Shown in pieces: positions 41,778 to 52,599 of a DNA stretch of 64,000 nt. Every line of letters starts with the position of its first letter. Within the stretch, counting starts at the first letter, position 1. The notes beneath the pieces were generated by a model that was given only the letters and a program-made list of their open reading frames with translations, was not told the origin of the DNA and ran no database searches. The position numbers and the translations under genes were made by a program. The stretch lies in the NCBI GenBank assembly GCA_036867785.1, contig CP145413.1, positions 434,001-498,000 on the forward strand, given 5' to 3'. This stretch comes from Plasmodiophora brassicae. Taxonomy: Eukaryota > Endomyxa: Phytomyxea > Phytomyxea > Plasmodiophorida.

Positions 41778-43714
41778 ATGGAGTCGCGTTCTGGTCGGGT
41801 GCTGATCCGACCGGCCTCGGTCGCCCTGCTGCCGAACGCGCATGTGGAGCAAGTCCTGTCGCGGGGCACGTTGGACTTCGTCGAGGAAGTCGCCGTGAAA
41901 TTCCAACCGCAACTGCTCGCCCTGCTCGTCGAGCGGGAACGCATCGAGCAGCGGCTGAACACGTCGCAGGACGTTCCACGATTTCGCCCAGATACAGCAC
42001 ACATTCGGTTAGTACGTGGTCGCCTTGCGGCTGTCGTGGCGCCAACGGGTCAAGTGTAGCGCAGATGGATCGTGGAAGGCATCGTCGGCGTCCACGTACG
42101 CTCAACGACTACGTCGCGCCTGTACCGTACACGTTGTCGTCCCCGTCGACGACTTGTCGTTGTTTCGGTCGGCCTGGGCCAGCTCTGCTGATGGACTCCA
42201 GGTACGGGAGACACTCGCCAGTGTCACGTCCTCGCGTTAACTCCTGGCGTGTAGGTGGATTTCGACGATGCGCATGCGCCGAGCTGGTTGTCGTCGATAA
42301 CGGCCCAAGCTGAACTAGCCCGATGCTGTCAGGAGGCGGATCCCACCTCCCCCTTACTCATCATGCGACCCAGGTCGCTGCACATGTTCGAAGAACACGT
42401 TACGATGGATGGTGCCCCAGTATCCGGTGCCTTGTGGGATGCGTTGCTGTTCCTGTTCGCTAACGGCCACCGCCTACAGTCAAGTGATTGCAACGGCCCG
42501 TTTTTCTACATTCCAAAGGTGGGGGTTCTCCCCCTTACGTGCGTCGCTGTTGGGAATGACCCAAGCAAACATAGCTGGAGAACCAAGAGGAAGCCCGTTG
42601 GTGGAACGATGTCTTCGAGTACGTCGAGATGCGACTTGGCCTTGTGCCATTATCGATCCAGTGCATTGTTCTGATCGAGAACGTACTGGCTGCTTTCGAA
42701 TGCGAAGAGATCCTGTTCGCGCTTCGCCATCGGTGCGTCGGGCTCAATTCCGGCAAGTTCGACTACATATTCTCCATCATCCGGAAGTTCCACCGGCGAC
42801 CAGAGTTCCTGCTCCCTCCCAGATCACAGGTCGGGTTCAACTAAGCTGGCAACTCATTGCGTCGCTCCAGCTTGATCCGTACCTGTACAGTTGCATAGCA
42901 ACCATGAATTCTTTCGCACACATCTCGACATTCTCGTTGCAGCATGCGTACGTCGTGGAGCGATTCCAACGACGGGAATGTGGCCGCACTTGGTCACGTC
43001 CAACGACAATCTTCAGATGGTAGGTGCCAGCCGATGTGTGCTGGTGCGATTCGATTGCTGACGAATGCCCACGTTTGTCAGGCTTACGGAGCAAAGCTCG
43101 GCGAAGCTCGCGCTGGAAGTCTGGGGGCCTTGGTCGCCCATGTGGGCTTCATTGAACCTGTTCGCAAGGCGTTCCGTGACGGATCTAAATCTACCAGTCA
43201 ACGCCACCTCGAGCTGATGGAAACCTGGCAGCTGCCAACGGCACCGTTCCTCGCAGGCATTGAGAAGTCGTTGCTGACGATGCCGCGTGGGTTTACTGTA
43301 CGACCGGACGACCTGGAACATAACATCAGCGTTGTTGTCGGCTTGGCAAACGCCTGGTCCCAAGGTCGAGGCGTGGCGCGCTGTCGCGACCTGTTGGAGG
43401 ATCTGGCAACCGCAGAGATCTGTCGGGTACGTCCGCGGCTTCATGGGTTACGTCATCGCCGTTAACGATTGCGATTCTTTCCGCAGTCTTTGCTGTGGCA
43501 ATGGATTCGTTATCGTGCCGTCATGGAATCTGGTCAGACGATAACGCGTCAGGTGGTTGCTGAGCACGCCCATCGGATCGCTAACGGCTCTACTGGCCTG
43601 TCGATTGTACATGCCATCATACAGTCGGACACGTTCATACCGTTCCTGTCCGACCTGCTGGCACCCCTCCTCCCTGGGTCCATCTCTCGAATTACACGAG
43701 CATCGAACTTGTGA
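41778..43714 (+). CDS. malate synthase (glyoxylate cycle)
   Basis: The enzyme condenses glyoxylate and acetyl-CoA to malate. Seven exons (introns 42008-42059, 42202-42254, 42519-42574, 42830-42890, 43020-43081 and 43427-43486) total 1593 nt, or 530 residues. Motifs are VDFDDAHAPSW, the catalytic Arg in IMRPRSLHM, VLIENVLAAFE with the metal Glu, GLNSGKFDYIFS, LLEDLATAEICR with the general-base Asp, and SLLWQWIRYRA. It ends ASNL, not a canonical SKL; catalase-type -KANL shows that an -NL ending can act as a peroxisomal signal. An in-frame ATG at 41733 is also possible. Isocitrate lyase is not in the window. Confidence 0.94.
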
Positions 43715-43719
43715 TGTCT

Positions 43720-44403
43720 TTACGACTCGGCTCGGGAGAACCGGTTCATTAATTGCCCGAACGAGTGGACTTCCGGGTCGGACGATGGCATGTCGATGAA
43801 CGTGTCCAGGTTCATCAGCCCGTTCCAGATAGGTTTCCATGGGGGTGGGGATGCGTCCGACGTCGCCATATGGGATCGGTCTGACGAGAAATCGGCCAGG
43901 TACCTTTCAGCGGGGACCACCCGAAACATACTACGAAACCGTGGATGTTCGCTCTCGCCCAGCGGGAACGTTCCCGTCATGTACGTTTCGAAATCGATTG
44001 GAAACGGTGTCATAGTCGTGTCCTGGTCGTACACAATCGACCGGTCGGCAGATTGCACGATGACAACGACGTGGTAGTCCCAGATGACGTGTCCCATATG
44101 ATCGCGCCCAGCTCGCTGCTTGAACAACCGCACCTGTAGCCGTTCTCAAATCAGGGACACGAACGCCGGAACCGAATCGTACGCATCAGACCGTTCTGGC
44201 TGGATTCGAGATGAACACGACGAAGAATCCGGGGAGGTCGCGGCCAAGTCGACGGGCGCGCGCGCATAACTGCCATGCGTTCTCCTCGCTGAACATATCA
44301 GCGTCAGCGTACGTCGGACCCTTGTCGCCGCGGTGAGACGGTACCAGTAGCACGCAGCATAGGGCAACGGTCCATCGCCGGCCCACCAACTGCCGTCAGG
44401 CAT
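43720..44403 (-). CDS. NTAQ1: protein N-terminal glutamine amidohydrolase
   Basis: NTAQ1 deamidates N-terminal Gln to Glu, feeding the Arg/N-degron pathway. Three exons (introns 44289-44344 and 44134-44191) sum to 570 nt, 189 residues. The catalytic Cys lies in YAACYCEENAW, rebuilt exactly across the first intron. His is in GHVIWDYHVV and Asp in VYDQDTT; RVVPAERYLADFSSDRSHM follows. The gene is convergent with malate synthase, the stop codons being separated by 5 bp. It shares a repeat-rich divergent promoter with CEP19. Confidence 0.92.
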
Positions 44404-44439
44404 TCCGGACGGCGACTGCGCGGGGGGCGATGCGTCCCA

Positions 44440-44625
44440 GGTGCTGCTCCCACTGGGCGAACCAGCCGTGTCTTGTGCGTGTGTGTGTAGCAACTGCAGC
44501 TCCCACTGGGCAAACCTATCGTTTCTAGTGCGTAGCAACTGCAGCTCCCACGGGGCAGACCTGTCGAGCTGCAGCACGCTGCGCGCAGTCTGCAGCTCCC
44601 ACTGGGCCGAATCTGTCGAGCTGCC
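44440..44625. promoter_or_regulatory. divergent promoter with repeated CTGCAGCTCCCACTGGGC motif
   Basis: Between the NTAQ1 and CEP19 starts the motif GCAACTGCAGCTCCCACTGG or a close variant occurs four times (about 44446, 44493, 44537 and 44590). Spacing is about 45-53 bp. GACCTGTCGAGCTGC-like blocks accompany the last two copies. The regular spacing in a 295-bp bidirectional promoter suggests factor-binding sites, but a decayed minisatellite is equally possible. Confidence 0.45.
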
Positions 44626-44697
44626 GCGCGCTGCGACTCGCAAGGCAACCATGTGGCGAGTCGTCACAGAGCGTGGCAAGGTCCATTGCGGGCAGAG

Positions 44698-45318
44698 ATG
44701 TCGGCGTTGGGTGCGTTGCCAGCGCTGCCGTCTTTAGGACGCGGTGCAGTCGCTGGTGGTCTTCCGCCATTGCCGGCGCTGAAGAAGGTCCCGCCGTTAG
44801 CGACCGCAAATTTGACAGGGCCCCGGATCATACCCCTAAAGGTGGCGATCCGATTCACGCCGCCCACGTTCGCCTTGGTCTATACGGACAATAAGCATCG
44901 GCGTACCCGAATCCACCAGGTGACGTTCCCGGCGAATGTCACGCGCGAGGAGGACGCCCTGACTTTCCTGCGCTCGCGACATGCTCGCTACGTGGACGTC
45001 ATCGAGGAGCAGCAGGTCGCCGATCTGGTTCGCCAGATGTTCGACAGGCCGGATGTCCAACCCGGGCGGGACGGCGAGCTGGACTTCGACGACCTTGATC
45101 TGAACAAGGTGCCGCCCGAACATCTACTGGCCGCCAAGGAAGCCATGAACAAGTCGTTCGAGAAGAACCAGGTGACACCGAACGACGAAGCGTTCCAGTA
45201 CGATAAGCGTATGGAATTCAATGCCAACAAACCCAGCGACTGGGACGAGGAGCAAGAAGACGGCATCGAAGACGAGCTCGACTTCTCGGCTGCTGAAATG
45301 ACTGACGACGAACATTGA
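44698..45318 (+). CDS. CEP19: CEP19-like centriole/cilium base protein
   Basis: This intronless protein has 206 residues. A Pro/Leu-rich leader is followed by PLKVAIRFTPPTFALVYTD, the CEP19 signature, then a basic strand (KHRRTRIHQV), an L..RH..YVDVIEEQQVADLV helix and an acidic C-terminal tail (DWDEEQEDGIEDELDF). CEP19 recruits RABL2 at the basal body and controls entry of intraflagellar transport. The start at 44698 is chosen over an upstream in-frame codon because it follows the promoter and gives MSALGALPALPSLG. Confidence 0.82.
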   Translation: MSALGALPALPSLGRGAVAGGLPPLPALKKVPPLATANLTGPRIIPLKVAIRFTPPTFALVYTDNKHRRTRIHQVTFPANVTREEDALTFLRSRHARYVDVIEEQQVADLVRQMFDRPDVQPGRDGELDFDDLDLNKVPPEHLLAAKEAMNKSFEKNQVTPNDEAFQYDKRMEFNANKPSDWDEEQEDGIEDELDFSAAEMTDDEH

Positions 45319-45350
45319 ATACATTCCTGTCATCGTGCATAATGTGTACG

Positions 45351-48300
45351 TCATGACGGTGACATCTTGGTCTGCAAGTACTGCACGTCGCGTTGCCACC
45401 GGTCGTTCCATTGCTGTTCGGCATCGAGCGCCGCCTTGCACTCTTTCTCGACAGCGGCGGTGTGCTCGCCCAGCTCCGCCTGCATGGCCGCCCAGATCTT
45501 GTCGCGATTCGTGAAGACGACGCGATTCGGTTCGGTACTGGCGCAAGCCACGTCTGGCAACAGCGTCGTCCATCCAGGAATCTGGCCCTCGGGGGCACGG
45601 TACACTTTAACCTTCTCGTTGCCCTATTCGGTCCCGTCAGTACCTGTCCACGCCTCGCCACACGTTAGCGCACCTGGCTGGCAGGTGCTGGTTTGCCCTT
45701 TTTGTCGGTAGGAGCGCTGGGCGATGATGTAGCCGATGCATCCCGACCCGCTTTCCGAACCAGACGCTTGAGCCCCATGCGCTTCTTCTCCGCCAAGGTG
45801 GCCTCTGCGTTCTCTTCGCTTCCGAAATCGACCCTGAAACGCCAGGTGAGAACCAGTGGACGACCGAGGCACCATGTGTTACCGCTCGATGTTGACGGTC
45901 GTATCGAACAGCTTGACGAGAGCCTGCGAGCAATGGGCGACGCGCTGTGCGAATTCGCGGCCGCACCGTTGCACTTCGTTCTGCAGCTGCGATCGTTTCG
46001 TCTCAATGTCGGACACGGCCGCTTGGTGGCAGGCAACGGCGTCGTTCGTCATGTCTAGCAATGCTTGCCGACTAATGCCGGGCTTCAACCGCAACTCCAG
46101 GTTGCTGCCAATCGGGAATGAGCGTACACGCCGGAGGTTTGCAACGAACGTGACACGTTACCGGTGCTGCTGTGCGATTCGTCGCACGTCCTGGCGGAAC
46201 TGATCGCGGAGCATGCTCAAGCGAGACTGCGTCTCGTGTCGGCTGCGCTCTAGGACGTCATGCAGGACCCGTTTGGGCAACCAGGTCTTGATCGTGTCGA
46301 ATCGGATGACGAGTTCGCGGAACGTCTGCTGGAATTCAGCCAGTTTTGTGGCGGCGATGGCCTTCTCAGATTCCAGATGTTTGACGACGGCCACCGGCAT
46401 AAGGTCAGCCGGCATCTGCAGGCGCCCAGCATTCTTCTCATAGTATTCCTTACAGAGCTGCGTCATCTCCTGTTTGCAAGCCTCCTCGACCTTTGCAATG
46501 ACGGTAGCCCAGGTTAAGACAGAGCTCAGTGGCGACGACGCCGAAGGCGCAGTTGGCGCCTTTGTTGGCAACTTTGCCGGGGGTGGGCCCGGAGAGTCAT
46601 TGGTTCCCGGCCCAGGAAGAACGGGCACGTCCTCCAGTGTTCCGACTGACTTCGTGACCCCAAACACCTTCCCACATTCTTCGAACCGGTACCGAAGGGC
46701 GATGAGAGCTCGAAGCATCCGACAGGTCAGCGAGCTCGCCTCCGTCGCCGAACTGGCGTCGGCTTTCCCGTCCTCCGTCTTCTCCTCGGTCATGGTTTCG
46801 ATTTCTTTCAACAGTCGCTCAATGTCACTGCATCGGGTCGATCCTGTTGTCCGTGTCAGTGTCCAGGCAACAGAGCGGAAGGGTTGCTGCTCACACCGAC
46901 CTAGGTTGAACTCTTCACGAAGACGAGCAGACGCGCGCCGTTTCGGTGCACCGAAACGATAGCCCAGACCGAGGACGACTGCCATGTCATTCTGTGCGAC
47001 ATTAGATGTCTCGTCAAAGTCTTTCCTCGCGTGCTGTTCGACGACCTGTTGCCGTGCATTTGTTAGTAATGGGGCAGAGTAACAATAATGCAGTAGACCG
47101 ACATCCTTCTTCAGCGCGGCCAGCCTAGACGTCAGCGTTTCGAACGTTCTAGTCGCGCCATCATCGATAATGGCTACCTCCTTGCCGTACTTATCGATCT
47201 CCTCTGCCAAAACGCCATTCAGGCAAGTACCCGCATCAGAGCGATACGATGGCAAACCTTGGCAGTAGGTGCCCTGCGGCGCACCGAACGGGATGCACGA
47301 GGCAAGGAACTGGGACGATAACGATGTCATCTGCGTTTTCAAATCGTTCAACACAGTTTCCGTTGAGTGAATCTGGGCCTCTATCTGCGACACGAATTCG
47401 ATCTCGACAGCCTTGGCTTGGTTACGCAGGCGCTGCAAGCCTGACATCGTCTTCGCTTGGACCGCATCGTTCTTCATCTGATCGATCAGCCTCGACCGTT
47501 TGGCGATCATCGCTTCGGCGCGTTCGCATCCCGTTGTAAATGCCGCCTGGCCGTTGCCGAGGATCGTATCGAATCGCGTCCAGTAACGGTGGAACCGCTC
47601 GAGGTTCCCCTTCAGTTCTGCAGAGCGTACTCCGACAACGTCCACCTCTGCGACAAGCATCAGAGGCACGCAGCGAAAACAGGTCGGGGCTTCCCAAATT
47701 CTTACCAAGGCGCGTCAGCCGTGGAGTGTGCAAGCGCATCACTGTGTCAAAGTCAGTGGACAGCTCCTCCAGGCGGTACGCGTGCTGGGCGTTGACGCGA
47801 TCGGTTTCGCGTTTCGATATATTCTCCAGCGACGATATGAATGCTGTGCGAAGTTCCAGCAGGCAGTTGACTGTAAAGGGCAACGAGTTAATTATGCAAT
47901 TATTCGGTGACATGAATGAAAAGTTCACCAAAGCATTCCACCTCGAAGGTGCAGATCACAGCGCAGGGCTTGCCATCGGGATCTAATGGTACAGAAGTCC
48001 CCGCCGCCATATCACCCGTATTGAATTCGGCCATGATCTGATTGTTAACGGCTTATCACCAAACCATTGCACATGGAGCCACCATCAGGAACTCTACCTG
48101 GTCAACAATCTGGGACGGTGTCTTGTCGACATTATAACTTGCGCCAAGGAAGGCAACCAGTGCCGGGGACGTTACTTGATCAGGTCCCGTGGCGGGCATC
48201 GCTTGTAGGCCGAACACGCTCGCGACTTCGTCCTTGACCTTTTCAATGGTTTCGCGTAGTGCTGGAAGGTGCCTCCCAGCGATGTCAATGCTTTCCTTGT

Positions 48301-49882
48301 TGAATTCGATGTGGCATTTTTCGAGCAGGCCACCCGGACCAACAATGCCACGAGCTTCGTCAAAGGCGGCGGTCAGCGTCTCATTGTTCGCCGCCTGGCG
48401 GAGTCCATCGGTGACCGCCTCCAGTCGTTTCTCCATTGCGGCCAGGTCATCCGTGTATGCGTCTCGTCTCCTCATGTACGTCTCCGTGATCGCCAGCTCG
48501 AGGTCGTCGACGGCTTTCAAGCTGCGCCCCCAAAGCTCGGCGGCTGTCTGATAGAATTTGACGGCGGCACCCAGCTTCTTGTGAAGGTGAACTTCCTCGC
48601 GAACCAGGACAGCGCTGACTTCATCGACAAGACGGATGGCGTTAGCGTCTTGCTGGGTGACGATCGTTGTGATCTCGTTGGCAACCTGGGTCCTGATCTC
48701 ATCCTCAGTGGCAGCCCCGTACGCAGCCAGGTCCCGAAACAGTTGCTCGGTGCGCGCTTGGACACGTTGGCGTTTAGCAGCGCCGTCGGCCGCCAGAGCC
48801 GCTAGACACGAGTTGCACATGTCGCCTGACACCTGCAACAGGTTGGCAACTTCTTTCTGAATCTACGTGACACGTCAGCACCGGCATGATGTATTTCGCG
48901 TCAGATTCACCTGTTGCACGTTGTTCACAGAGAGCGCGGGCGGAACCAGGCTGCGAAGGCCCTGCATGAGGTGCTGGGCACTTTCGAAGATTCGTGTCTG
49001 TTCGTCGATGAGGCCGTCCAGGATTCGACGTCGCGATCCCGGGTTCACCCATTCTGGGCTGTTTAGCTCGGCGCGGGCGATTTCCATGCAACGACGATGC
49101 CGCAGCGTTTTCCAGGCACCGCGCCGCCCTTCCCAGATCGCATTCTGTCTATCTTTAAGCCTGACGTCGGCAACCCGAAGACGGGCAATCAGATCTGCCT
49201 CACGAATCAGGGTGATGTCCACGAACCGTTACGAGGAATTCACAGTACCTAGGAAGGCTACCCGGTTGGAGACGATCAACTCGTTGACTGAGTTCACTTC
49301 GGGTTCGAAGTCCTTCTCGATCTCCTCCGGTAACTGGAACCCGATATCGACCAGCTCGGCAACGACGGCCTGGATCTCGGACGACATGTCGACCTGACGT
49401 CGCCTCTCGATCGTTTGAAGATCGGCCTCGAACTGGACCCAGGTGGCCTCCCTACTGGCGAATTCACGCTCCACCGTCTCCCATAACCCCTCAAAATCGG
49501 ATAGCTCCATCTCGATCAGGACGTCGTCGACCAGACGCCCAAACTCGCGATCGAGCCGCGACTGACTTTGGTCCATTTCGACGCGCAACTGGGGGCATGT
49601 CAGGCCCCGGAAGTCAAACCAAGGTACGTCTCCGGCAGACCTGCTCGGATAACGACTCCACCTGGCACTCGAGCTCGGCGAACAGGCCACGCTTCCGCTG
49701 GTGGTACTGGTCGACCACCCGGTCATGGCGCTCCTTTCTACTGACATTGAACTTCTTCTCGGCGTTGACTTCTGCCGGAGCACGTCAACGCTGCGATGTT
49801 TGCCGAAGCAGCGAAACCAACCGTGAACGACTACGACATCCTGTAGGGCTCGTACGTCGCTGCGATCCGCAGCGAGCGTCAT
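45351..49882 (-). CDS. CCDC180: CCDC180-like coiled-coil ciliary protein (DUF4455/DUF4456)
   Basis: This is a very long, mostly helical protein in several large exons (approximately 49229-49770, 48875-49222, 48056-48838, 46158-47650, 45879-46094, 45665-45840 and 45351-45610). The N-terminal part reads KKFNVSRKERHDRVVDQYH, the match that suggests CCDC180. The C-terminal exon has TLLPDVACASTEPNRVVF, DKIWAAMQAELGEHT and ends KMSPS. Family members are found in flagellated eukaryotes. Exon ends are only partly resolved and the first exon is uncertain. The stop is 32 bp from the stop of CEP19 on the other strand, so the two 3' UTRs must overlap. Confidence 0.68.
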
Positions 49883-49889
49883 AGCGCGT

Positions 49890-50440
49890 CGACGGGCGCG
49901 TTCCCGAGCCGCAAGATGTTTCCCCGGCGGGTACCGCGTCCATTGCACCGGCCCCGTACTGCCATCCTGTTTCGGTGGCCTTGTCGTCCCCGAGCTGGAG
50001 CTCCCGGGGCACTCCTGCATAGCAGCCGCCCACTATATCATCAATGTACGATCGACGATGCCGTGCGATCGGCACTCGGCAGTCACAGTAAACCAGCGAG
50101 ATCATTCGCAGACGGCCACTTTCGATCCTGCTGAACCACGACCGTTTAACCGAATGAAAGCGCCTGCCCTGCTGCAACTGAGCGTCGGAAGGTGTCGCCA
50201 GCAGGCCACTGTTACTGTCGCGACGCGGCACGCAGACGTATCATGGGCCCAGGTGCCAATTCGGGGACCGACGACGGCTTTGAAGTTCATAGGTCATAAA
50301 GAGTATGGCGCCGGCGGGTCGTCGTGACGGAATGCCGCCACTTGATCTTAGGGGCGCTCGCCCCGCCTCGTACGGGGTCGATCCGGTCGACATCGATTCG
50401 GACAGTATGTGATTTTAGATACTGCTCTATCGGTTCTATC
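49890..50440. other. upstream region of CCDC180
   Basis: About 550 bases without a recognised gene. It probably holds the CCDC180 promoter and 5' leader; a first coding exon could also hide here. Confidence 0.35.
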
Positions 50441-50447
50441 GTACACC

Positions 50448-50741
50448 ATGGTTCAGCTGCATGCGTGCTCGGCATGCTGCTTATCCCCTTGCGGATGTGC
50501 CCCACTGAAAGCAGAACTGACGTCCGCATCACGTTGCGCAGGTTTACGTCGCGAGAACGAGGACTTACGCCGCATCGTTAATGAACTTCGGCAAACGGTA
50601 CACGAACTTCTCGCTGAGGTTGCGCGCCTTCGAGAGGAGAACGCTGAGGTTACGCGGCGCCTTCGAGAGGAGAACGCTGTGGTTGCGCACCTTCGAGAGG
50701 AGAACGCAATCCTGCGACGCTCCCTGCATGACCGGCGCTAA
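50448..50741 (+). CDS. small Cys-rich protein with repeat-built leucine-zipper-like coil
   Basis: This 97-residue frame starts in a good context (ACACCATGG). It has seven cysteines in the first 35 residues, then a heptad-like coil with LRRENEDLRRIVNELRQ and three near-identical units of LREENA. The repeat is also clear at the DNA level (CTTCGAGAGGAGAACGC three times, about 30-33 bp apart, 50627-50708). No basic DNA-binding region precedes the zipper, so bZIP is unlikely. Coding status is supported by the open frame and heptads only. Confidence 0.45.
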   Translation: MVQLHACSACCLSPCGCAPLKAELTSASRCAGLRRENEDLRRIVNELRQTVHELLAEVARLREENAEVTRRLREENAVVAHLREENAILRRSLHDRR

Positions 50742-51783
50742 TCGTCGTCGTCGCCGCCGCCGCCGCCTACGTACAGTCGTCTCCGTCTGACTCTCCCAAA
50801 GTAATTAAAATTTGAATTCTTGTGTCGAAACTAGCTGGATCACAGGCCATACGTATGGCCTGGATGGTATCACCCCATTAGCCATATCGAGATGCCAGAG
50901 AGGGATAGCCGACGATGTCGTAAATAGCCGCTCCCTTTGGACACTCCACAAGCGCAGACGCTGAACCACACAATACACATCCGCGAAGCCGCGGGTGATC
51001 GACGAGCTCACTTCAGATTGGGCGTAGCGTCGCAAACCGTTCACCGATCGAGGTTCTTCTTGACATGCGGAAAGCGTACAACGATGCTGGCCGCGTTCAT
51101 GTGTATATGCGAAGTAGTTACACGTTTGCCTCCAGCTCCAGCCAACGTGCCGTTTCCAGCCGCCAAACCATTCGGGGAGGACACGTATATGTAGCATCGC
51201 CTGGCTCACGAATCGCATCCCGGGCACCAACGCCCACTGTACCATATCGCCGCCGGATGTCTTGTCTCCGTGCGTCTGCTAAGAGCGATCATCGACCGGC
51301 GCGTACGTGCCCTGCACTTCAACAGGCTGCAACATATAGCGCCTGGCGCTCGAAACCTCAAGCCCCTGCAGCGCTTCAAGGCGGTGCTCGTGGCCGTCGC
51401 ACAGGATCTGCTTGTCGCGCGATTCGATTCATCGTGCATCAATCCTCGGCGGTCGTCGTTTTGGTCGTGACAAGCCGGTCAGGACACGTAAGATCCATGC
51501 AGTTATCTATGTGTACCTGTGCCTCCACCGGCTCAGAAGTGGAAGGGGTTTCTGGCGTTCTTTCTTGGATCAACACTGTCTGCAGACGGAAGCCTTCGTA
51601 CGGAAGTGACAGGGAATGACGTCGCTGCGACATGATTGTGGAGTAGGTGGCATCCCACCTCGCGCCGCCCCCTAACGCTATGGAATTCCATATTGTGGCG
51701 CCACTGGTTGATCATGGCCGGTCCAGGCGTCAATGGCCTCTGGGCCATGATCGGAGGTAGTACTAATGTCCGGCCGGGTCCTG
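50742..51783. other. no gene assigned
   Basis: A minus-strand frame (50805-51245) and a segment upstream of it (51280-51420, with LEALQGLEVSSARRYMLQPV) read somewhat like protein, separated by a stop that a short intron could remove. I could not identify a family or a start codon. Confidence 0.25.
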
Positions 51784-51978
51784 ATGGATAACGGTCTAAT
51801 TGTGTGCGTTCTAGCCATCGCATCATCACTGACCGCCGCTGCCGTCGTCTACCGATGCCGCCCGCGACAACGTCGCCACCAAGATGACGTCCTGGAACAC
51901 CAAGAGGATGTCCAAGACCGGCGACATCGTCACGGCGACGAAATTCTACAGGCACGGCTGGAACATGGGATTAGTTGA
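51784..51978 (+). CDS. possible small single-pass membrane protein
   Basis: The 64-residue frame is MDNGLIVCVLAIASSLTAAA then VVYRCRPRQRR and a His/Asp/Gln-rich tail. A membrane span followed by a basic stop-transfer segment is the only support. An in-frame ATG lies six codons upstream at 51766. It may be the 3' exon of something larger or chance. Confidence 0.25.
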   Translation: MDNGLIVCVLAIASSLTAAAVVYRCRPRQRRHQDDVLEHQEDVQDRRHRHGDEILQARLEHGIS

Positions 51979-52599
51979 GCGCAGAACAGAGGACGTTGAT
52001 TTTAGACCGACTAATCAGCACCCGTATGGTCTGAGTACCGTTCCCTTCCATGTGTGCAAATTTGAAACCAAGCGCTTTACAAATATCACAGGCTAGAGCT
52101 CCGTACGTACCCCCATAAAACTCGATCGCTGGACTACTGGACAATACGGTTACCAAATAGCTGGTTGCCTGAACGACAACAGGGTAGACACACATCTAAG
52201 CGCGCTGTGGTTGCCCCGCGGGTCGTTAAGATCCCGGGTTCGGCGCCCGGTTCCTGGCAAGTCATTCGCCGTCGAGAACCAAGCTGTTCGAGGATAGGAA
52301 GAGTGTGCGGTAGCTGGCTGATGCCTCCACTGCTTTATGCGCTCGCAACGCCCAACCAGCTTCCGATGTCAGCCAGCCGCGTTTCCGTATCGAGGCGAAC
52401 GCGATCGACTCCTTCACAGTATACCTGGTAGTGCGCGGAACGCCTTCAATATAGCTGATCGCGGCTCGAGGTCGCCAATATCCACAACGCTGTCGCGTAT
52501 CTGCACGGCGACCGTCAGACCACAGAGGAGCGCTGGCGGAAGGAACAAGAAGCGGCCCGTAAGAAGGACGGATCGCTGCAGCCCAAAGATCCTGAAGCT

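Noticed and set aside
50805-51420. SURF1-like gene on the minus strand
   Set aside because: A fragment resembled the start of a SURF1 strand (YMLQPVEVQGTY), but the diagnostic VNRGWVP motif and a usable start are missing.
52180-52260. tRNA gene or LTR end near GGGTTCGGCGCCCGG
   Set aside because: No acceptor stem or anticodon arm can be paired, and no matching repeat is found on the other side of the retroelement fossil.
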